A program made the position numbers and the translations under genes. A stretch of DNA of 64,000 bases from Mikania micrantha (Eukaryota; Streptophyta; Magnoliopsida; Asterales; Asteraceae), in contig CM018691.1 of the NCBI GenBank assembly GCA_009363875.1, positions 122,885,404 to 122,949,403 on the forward strand. Direction: 5' to 3'. Positions 57,040 through 64,000 of this stretch are shown in pieces (positions within the stretch are counted from its first letter, which is position 1; each line of letters starts with the position of its first letter). The notes below the pieces were generated by a model, which worked only from the letters and a program-made list of their open reading frames with translations, was not told the DNA's origin and searched no databases.

Positions 57040-57303
57040 GTTTCTGAATAGATTAGAAACATGTTACTACCGTATACAACGTAAGTCATACAAACTATAG
57101 TCAAATGAGTTCATTTAAACAGTTAGGATTACATATAGGACTATATTTTTCTCCTATCTGTCATTAAACTCATAACATTTATAAATTTCCTAATATTATA
57201 CTAAGTGTCCTAGTTGGTCATAACTATTATTAACTAAACCTTCCTAAGTTCCATACATTCCCCACCCTATACCAACACTGACAACCTCCCGATGCAATGC
57301 AAC

Positions 57304-57370
57304 AAGCTTATATATAGGGCATATGCAGGGGTAGATCGCAACCTCCCCTACACCGTCCCACCACCGTTGC
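57304..57370 (-). promoter_or_regulatory. TATA-containing module in D leader, gag-proximal copy
   Basis: Minus-strand GGTGGGACGGTGTAGGGG, then GCATATGCCCTATATATAAG. It lies about 265 bases upstream of the gag ATG. Further leader copies are at about 58548-58625 and 58769-58850. Confidence 0.6.
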
Positions 57371-57599
57371 ATTGTACCACGATTATGCCCTTGTCAGAAT
57401 TTAGGGTGTATCATGTATCTTACCATTGTCTCACTTCACAAACCTTATCTTAAGTAGGATAATTTTGAGTGAAGTGGTCTCTAGTTCCCTTGGACAATTA
57501 GGTTCGCCTAATGTCTAAGTTCACCAGACATGTAGGTTTAGTAATATGCATGAATCCATCAACTTTTTTACGGAATACGTGAATTGAAAGGGATAACAA

Positions 57600-57835
57600 A
57601 AAGAAGTGGTAATGGGAGCATTTGTACTATATGTGCAAATCAAAATCGGGCGGATCTTTACCCGGAGTAGAGCATAAACCTAAAAAGATTCGGATCTTTC
57701 CTGAAACATAACCTAGAATCATATTTTCATTATCTAAACGAACCCAGAACATGCCGTTGGGAAGCGATTCAGTAATTAAACCTTCATGAATCCATTTTTG
57801 TTCTTTCATTCCAGGTACTAAAATCGCCCTTTGGG
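57600..57835 (-). pseudogene. infA: Plastid-derived infA fragment inside element D
   Basis: The minus-strand frame 57809-57627 starts [20 protein letters not shown] and continues through [10 protein letters not shown]. That is the first ~38 residues of plastid translation initiation factor IF-1 (infA, about 77 residues). After GKIR the sequence is unrelated to infA and stops at 57627, so it is truncated or joined to another segment. The first residues match plastid infA almost exactly, which implies recent capture or strong similarity to the organelle copy. It is not a functional gene. The origin of the non-infA half is unknown. Confidence 0.85.
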
Positions 57836-58547
57836 GGGGAAGGATGGATTGTTAGTGTAGACGATTTGGAAGATATAATCGGAGGCCATGTATGGTTAGG
57901 TTCCATTTGTATACTTGGTGGAATTTGGCATATCTTATATGTGGAAGTATCAACGTAATTTCATAGAGTCATTCGGTCTGAATGCTACATGAAGAACATA
58001 AGCATGTATGAATCGCTATTGGTTTGACACCAATAATGGGAGCCGCTTTAGTATGTTAAGGATCTAAGTTCACCTGACATTAAAGTTCCCCTAATGTCTA
58101 AGTTCACTAGAAGTCCATACTAATCCCAATGTCCATAATTATCAACGAGGGTTCATATCGTCACTAAGTGCTCTTATTGTCACTAAGTGTTCATATCGTC
58201 CCTATAATTTATTCTAATCAAGTGTCCATACCATCACTAAGTGTTAGTATCATCACCATGCATTTATATTATCCCCAAATGTCTATATCATCACCGAAGT
58301 CTACAATCCATCACTAATCGTTCATATCGTTCGTTGATCCTATACACCCCACGTGTCAAATAAGTGTGTCTGTTAATGAGTTTATATGTGTTCATCAAAT
58401 GTGATCATCCAAAGTGTCAATCCAACCCAACTTTAACCAACATACCATCAACAGTCCATCAACCATAACTCTACAACATTTCCTAGTAATATCCTAATAA
58501 TATCCTATGTTCCTGACACTGACAGACCCCCGATATACTACAAATGG

Positions 58548-58850
58548 TATATGTATAGGGCATATGTAAGGGTAGGTCGCAACCTCCCAAATCACCGTCC
58601 CACCACCTTTGTAGTATACCACGAGTGTGTCCTTGTCTGGAGATCAAAAGATCTAACAGAAAATTTTAAAGCACATAAATTCATAAGCAGTTAATTTCCT
58701 AAGCAATTAATTTCCCAATGGGATAGTTCCCTTATTCCTCGATACTAACATCCACCCGATGTACTGTAAATGGTATATGTATAGGGCTTATGATGAGTGT
58801 AGGTCGCAACCGCCCAAACCACCGTCCCACCACCTTTACAATACACCACG
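58548..58850 (-). promoter_or_regulatory. Tandem pair of TATA-containing modules in D leader
   Basis: Two copies about 220 bases apart (58548-58625 and 58769-58850), each with GTGGTGGGACGGTG and a CCCTATACATATACC end on the minus strand. More diverged at the TATA than the 57304 copy. Confidence 0.55.
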
Positions 58851-59068
58851 AGTATGTCCTTATCGAGTCATTAGGGCACAGGTAAGCAAATAATCAGTAA
58901 GCAACATATATAATCAGATGTATAACAGGAGTTCAGTTAGCATGTAATAAACACATAAGCATAAAATCCTGAATATACTAACTAGTGTATGAATTTCTTC
59001 ATACTAGGGTATCCTACGGTTATAGACTAGGTCAACCATTTCTAGTAACCTAATTCTCTATAACCCAG

Positions 59069-59080
59069 GCTTTGATACCA
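59069..59080 (-). promoter_or_regulatory. Primer-binding site of element D
   Basis: Minus-strand TGGTATCAAAGC, one mismatch from the initiator tRNA-Met site used by F, three bases from the right LTR start at 59084. Confidence 0.85.
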
Positions 59081-59083
59081 ATC

Positions 59084-62000
59084 TGTAACACCCCGACCGA
59101 TGGCGGAAACGTCGGGATGCCACGAGGGATGTGTAGATTGTTCATAAGCTCATGGGCATCTAATTTAAATCATCACATATCATTTAATCAACCAAATTAA
59201 TTACACAAAAATCATGTCTATCATGAATTAGTTACATCAAATACAAAAGAGATTTAGCTATCTAACTAAATTCTAATCGCCAGAATTTCAGTTATTTAGC
59301 TAAGTCCAAGAGTCCTATGTGATGATGTCCAAAATAGAAGAGATCATCCTCCTCAACCTACTTGTCTTCATTACCTGAAACATGTGAAAATCAAGTGTCA
59401 ACTACGAAGTAGTTGGTGAGTAATCATAAGTTTTTATATTTAAAAATGTTTTACAAAATGATTTTAAAAGTTTAGAGTTTCTTGAGAAAATCCACATGAG
59501 TACCTGTGAGAATATCCAACACAACATCCCATCACAAAACCCAAACACATAAACCAACACATAGTCACATATCTCATATAATCATAGACAATTATAGATA
59601 ATCAATCACATAACCATTCAACAATCTCAAACATCAATATTCTCAAATAGTATATGTGACAATACATGGAATTTATGTGATTAACATAAGTTAAAGACAT
59701 GATCCGTGGAGTGGAAACAACCCACGTGACAATACATGAAATCAAAGCAATTAACCGAAGCTAAAGGCAATGATTCATGGAGTTGTGATAATCCAAGTGG
59801 CAATACATGTAATGATTGTTAATGACCAGAGCCAATGACAATGTCACACGGATATACGATATTCAGTGATAATTCATAAATAATGATAATTCCATAATAT
59901 GAATATCATATTGATAAACAGGTATCATCCATGTGTTATCAAAATAATATTTAAAATTGGTATACATGTTTCACCTCCGAATTTAAAACAAAACAGTTCA
60001 AAAGGGAGGTTATGAGAACTCACCTGAGTCCTTAGATTCAATGTCCTTGTAATATGCGCGCTCACGTAATAGAATTCGGAACAACTCAACAATCCGTAAT
60101 TTGTGTGTTTTCATATTCATAAGTATATGTGTTTCATTTCAAGTTAATTGTCCATTCTAAACTATTAAATGTTTAGTTATGTAATTTATTTATTATAAGT
60201 TAGCTTGAAATCCCTAAGTTTGACGCTGATCATCATAACAATATGGTTTAAGCTTATTAGTCTCAATTATCTAATGATGATAATTACTTGTAAACTCGTA
60301 TGCATATTCTAAGGTAGTGCCCTTAATCGTATACACATCAGGACTTACTTGCATGTTCAATTAACTCCACCATAATAATTTAATTAATAAAGACCCACTT
60401 TAAGTTCAAAGAGTTGATATTCAAGTTATTCCCATCAAATATTCTCATTATGAAAATTCTCAAAATTCCAACCTAAGTTATTTAAAGAAAAGGTGGTAAA
60501 TTGAATTCCTCATGCATGCATACACCTATGTGTTTATATGTGATCTTGATTCATTAATTATCATAAATCTTAGTTTAAACGACACTTAAGTTTTTTCTTT
60601 TAAACCCATACTAGCGAACCTATCATATGGAACTCTAGGTTCAGCCAACCCTAAGAGTTCGGCCCAAACAGGCCCAAGGTTCGGCCAAGTGGATGGCTGC
60701 GGACCAAAGGTTCGTGTGAAGGCTAAGGTTCGCCTAAATGGAACAGGTCTTAACAACCCTAAGGTTCGGCCAACATTGATGACATCGGCTTGCCCTAGGT
60801 TCGTGACCGTAAGGTTCCAAGGTTCGGCAACCTTGTACATCATGTATAGGTTCGCTGCATAAAGGTGAGGTTCGGCCACCTAGGTTCGCAGCTAGGGTTT
60901 AGTTGGAACAGGTTCGTGGCGACAGAGGGAAACGAAGGTTCGGCCAGCTGACAAGAAAAGGTTCGGCACCTTCTTTTCCCGCCCATGAGGTTCGCAGGTT
61001 CGTGAGGGTGATGAGAGTTCGGCCAGCAGGGTTCCATGGTTCGGCCAATGAAGGTTCGTCCCTTATCAGCTTATTGGCGCCATGCAGGTTTGTTTGGTGA
61101 AAAAAAAGAAAAAGGTTCGGCCACCCCTAGCCTCCACGAACCCATGCTATCTGCAGTACCCCAACGAACCTTGCTATTCATCACCATCGCCATCGAATTC
61201 TAGGTGGTTACAGGTTCGTTCCCAGCTTCCATAGATCATTACTAACCCGATTTAACATACATAAGCCCTAAAATGTAGTAAGGAAATGGCTGCCATTTTC
61301 GAATAAATTTTCTAATAAAAACCGAACAGTAAAAACTTTGATTTACCTCGATTTGTCGGTTAAAAGCAGGGTTTCTTTGTATCTCCTTGTTCCTCTCCTT
61401 CACGCGGTCGTTTGGGCACCAAGATCTCGAGTTAATATTTCTGAAATATGCATTCAACGCTCGTATCGTATTTCGATTTTGATTTACCTAAAATGTACGT
61501 ATTCGTAAAGATCGTCACCTTTTGCGAATCCAACGCTCGTATCGTATTTCGATTTGATTTACGATTTATGGAATATCGTTTCAGAATATTATTCTCAATA
61601 ATCATATTCGTGTGAATCGTCACCCACGCGAATACATTATCGAGTTAATATTTCTGAAATAATATTCGCGTTTAAGTTATAGTCGTAACCTCACCATCGC
61701 GTACAGATTCTCAATAATGCTTTCATTATTTTATAAATTTCAATATTATAAATTCCAATCCAAATCCCACTAACCATATCACTGACACATCCGTGATAGA
61801 CCGAAATATGCATATGTATAGGGCATATGCAGGGGTAGATCGCAACCTCTCCAACACCGTCCCACCGCTATTTCGATAAACCATGACCATGTGTCCTTGA
61901 CTATGTTTAGCAACCAAACAACCATCAACTCCTAATTCCTTTCCATTTCACACCAGTAATCCAATATCCGTGAATTCAACAACGATAAACCCTCTGGTTC

Positions 62001-62179
62001 TGTTTAGTTGGGTTACAACTAAACTTCCCATGGTTTACGCGTATAATAACATATTCTCAATGTATACCAATTATCAGTAATGACAGTCAATAATCCATAA
62101 TTATTAATAATTAATACATCAGGTCGTAACAGTACAATCGTACATATGTACGGATAACTGAAAGTACAGTGATGTTACA
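59084..62179 (-). repeat. Element D 5' LTR
   Basis: Plus strand TGTAACACCCCGACC...GATGTTACA, 3,096 bp. 59084-60689 has no partner in the truncated left LTR. 60690-61431 matches 50454-51195 base for base in register. 61432-61494 is filler replacing left-LTR 51196-51765. The rest matches to the end. It includes a GGTTCG array (60600-61230) and a TATA-containing module (about 61803-61870). Confidence 0.9.
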
Positions 62180-62186
62180 ATGATGC

Positions 62187-62610
62187 AGGTTCGCGAACCA
62201 AATCGATCGGCCGAACCTTCATACAGGTAGCCGAACCTGTGGTCAGGTGACCGAACCTGTCGCCTCTGACCAACAAACAGGGACAAACCTGTGTACTCCT
62301 GACTCACGAACCTGGACCAGCCGAACCTGCAGGCATAGCCGAACCTTCTCTTTGACCGAACCTGTAGGTGACACGAACCTTGGATGGACGAACCTTGACC
62401 AACGGACCAATTGGGCCGAACCCAAGTCAGGTGAACCTATGCTGCCACGAACCTACTCATGACCGAACCTGTGACCACAGCCGAACCCCAAAGGTTCGCC
62501 GAACCTAATGTGCGAACCAAACCCTAAAGGTTCGCCGGACCTTAAAGGTTCGCCGAACCTATATTCAATGCCAATAGGTTCGTTGTATCAATGGTGCTCG
62601 AACCTAAAGT
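62187..62610 (+). repeat. CCGAACCT motif array in LTR C
   Basis: More than 20 CGAACC words (CCGAACCTGT, ACGAACCTTG and similar) at 10-30 base intervals. ORFs across this stretch arise from the array. Confidence 0.85.
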
Positions 62611-63658
62611 GTTGGCTAATTATGGAAATTCTAGAACTAGGGCTGTTTTCTAAATGTTTTGTTTTCAAACGCGGAACTGAAGATACTTAGTCTACAAACA
62701 AAGAGCGCGCATTTTGTGGTAGTTCATTACACAGCAACACAGGTGAGTTCATTGCCCCTTTTCTAAATGTTTTGTTTTCAAACGCGGGGCTGAGAAGTAT
62801 GCATAAATTATTTTCGCAAGATTATATTTACTTAAATGCTTTTACTTAACGTATGTTTAATATGTGGAATTGTTATCCTAGAATCTGTCTAGGTATACTT
62901 TTTACAGGATTTCAAGGTAAGTTATATATTCAATACGGGTAAATAACTGTGTCAAATCAAAGAACTATTTTTAAAAGAACTATTTTCAACGAACTAAAGA
63001 TCTAAAACAAAGAACTATTTTCGGGGTTGTGTTGTCAAAGAACTAACGATTTATTTCAAAGAACTAAGTACAAAGAGCTATTTCAAGGGTCTGACTGGGA
63101 AATATCAAAGATAGCATGTGCCATTCTCAGGTTTGAAAGATGTCCTAGCTAGACTGATCGAATAAGAGACACATGTTTGATGATATTTACAGTATTCCCT
63201 AACTGTTTTGAGGAACATCTGAGAAATGCTCGAAGATAACATGTGCCAAAGAACTAAAGAACTATACGAACTATGGACGGTCTAAAGAACTATAAAAGCC
63301 TATATATCAAAAGATGTCCTAGCTAGACTGATTGATTATATGTCACATGTTTGATGAGGTTTACAGATCTCCTTTACTACTTAGAACCTTGATTGCTAAG
63401 ACTAGTCTACTCGAGTTGACCAAGACCCAATCATTAGGTGTTAGATGTTATTAAATGTTTATTTATTTATTTAATTAAGCATTTATTTAATTGTTTCTAC
63501 AAATGTTGTGGTTGATCATAATTGTGGGATGAACTTAAGGAATCAATAGAGATTCCCAACTTGTTGTAATTACAGGAACAAAGAACTGAAGAACTAGTGA
63601 GTTAAGGATGGGGGTAAAATGCTTAATTATCATTAACAACAATGCCATATGCGATTTA

Positions 63659-63960
63659 GTATGTGGTGGGATGTTGGCTGGGCGGGCGGTAAGTTCGACC
63701 CTACATATGCCCTATATATAAGCATACCGAATTGGATATTGCAGGTGACGTTAATGAGATTAAGGTTGTTACCCGAGGGTTTAACAAATGTTTTGTGTGT
63801 ATGTAGAACTATGATGGAAGGGAAATGAATGGTAGGTAAAAATGCTTAATTATCATTAACAACAATGTCATATGTGGTTTAGTATGTGGTGGGATGACTT
63901 TTGGGCGGGTTGTAGGCTCGACCCTTTCGTATGCCCTATATATAAGCATACCGAACTGGA
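63659..63960 (+). promoter_or_regulatory. Two TATA-containing modules in LTR C
   Basis: Copies at about 63659-63727 and 63873-63950: TATGTGGTGGGATG, then CCTACATATGCCC or CTTTCGTATGCCC and CTATATATAAGCATACCGAA. These have the best TATA-like ends of the whole set and lie about 214 bases apart. Confidence 0.6.
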
Positions 63961-64000
63961 TATTACAGGTGAAGTTAATGAAGTTAGGGCCTTTACCGAA

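Larger units (their letters stand above)
57040..59068 (-). other. Element D leader (5' untranslated region)
   Basis: About 2 kb between primer site and gag start. It contains three TATA-containing modules on the minus strand, a plastid-like fragment (57600-57835), and degenerate ATCACTAAGTGTTCATATCG units (58140-58330). No gene of its own. Confidence 0.65.
50454..62179 (-). mobile_element. Element D: Ty3/gypsy chromovirus (Tekay-like), 11.7 kb
   Basis: Minus orientation: right LTR 59084-62179 (5' LTR), primer site 59069-59080, a 2 kb leader, gag-pol 57039-52486, polypurine tract 52452-52470 and left LTR 50454-52451. The left LTR lacks its outer ~1.6 kb. The right LTR has a ~570-bp internal loss with 63 bp of filler. 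Shared LTR parts are over 99% alike by eye. The C-terminal chromodomain-like motif and gypsy domain order place it in the chromovirus lineage. The Tekay/Del assignment is from motif memory. Confidence 0.9.
62180..64000 (+). mobile_element. LTR C, third segment (runs off the window)
   Basis: Resumes after element D with a CCGAACCT-rich region (62187-62610). It then aligns with LTR B 15790-17100: GAGCGCGCATT, ACAGGTGAGTTCATTGCCCC, a CAAAGAACTA array (62955-63080) and two TATA-containing modules. The LTR end is not reached. Confidence 0.75.

Noticed and set aside
57627..57809. Functional infA gene
   Set aside because: Only about half of the protein is present, joined to unrelated sequence, inside a retrotransposon leader.
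50330..62610. CRISPR-like array of GGTTCG repeats
   Set aside because: The repeat is 6-10 bases with irregular spacing in plant LTR DNA. No repeat-spacer structure and no cas genes.

Overview
This is a stretch of plant nuclear DNA, almost certainly a eudicot and probably Asteraceae. The Asteraceae call is an inference from the style of its retroelements, above all a copia element with a very long extra ORF. Nearly everything is transposable-element DNA. I find one host gene, a DEG9-type nuclear HtrA/Deg serine protease on the minus strand. Its nine exons run from 36692 down to 25030.

Region 1 (1-20557) is a nest of retroelements. A broken retroelement ORF tail (1-288) and a T-rich stretch are followed by a ~4 kb LTR (LTR A, 634-20557). 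LTR A is split by a ~4 kb solo LTR (LTR B, 1681-17554, 5-bp target duplication AAAAC). LTR B is split in turn by an 11.9 kb Sirevirus-like Ty1/copia element (3756-15649, minus). That element has 578-bp LTRs, gag, pol and a separate 1,132-codon ORF after pol. Its LTRs are almost identical, so the insertion is recent, yet its genes carry frameshifts and stops.

Region 2 (20558-24829) is AT-rich DNA made of small DNA-transposon-like pieces: terminal inverted repeats, a foldback MITE and an array of 18-bp palindromes.

Region 3 (24830-36830) is the DEG9 gene. Exons 1-8 lie at 33509-36692. The last exon is 8.4 kb away at 25030-25128. The intron between them holds a PIF/Harbinger-like element with a broken ORF1, a Helitron, two hAT MITEs with 8-bp target duplications, a Ty3/gypsy integrase-chromodomain relic, and a SINE with a 17-bp target duplication. 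Joining all nine exons gives an uninterrupted frame of 576 codons.

Region 4 (37712-64000) is a second nest. A Cassandra-type TRIM with 5S-rRNA-like LTRs is interrupted by a Ty1/copia element (38215-40561 and beyond the window). That is interrupted by LTR C, which runs off the right end. LTR C is interrupted twice. The first insertion is element F (40976-49688), a non-autonomous LTR element with perfect ATAGT target duplications. The second is element D (50454-62179), a Ty3/gypsy chromovirus whose gag-pol is one frame broken only by stop codons. F shares its primer-site and polypurine-tract flanks with D and was probably mobilised by a D-like partner. The D leader contains a piece of plastid infA. 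A ~55-bp module ending in a TATA-like CCCTATATATA recurs at least 11 times in LTR B, LTR C, D and F, always in the element's own orientation.
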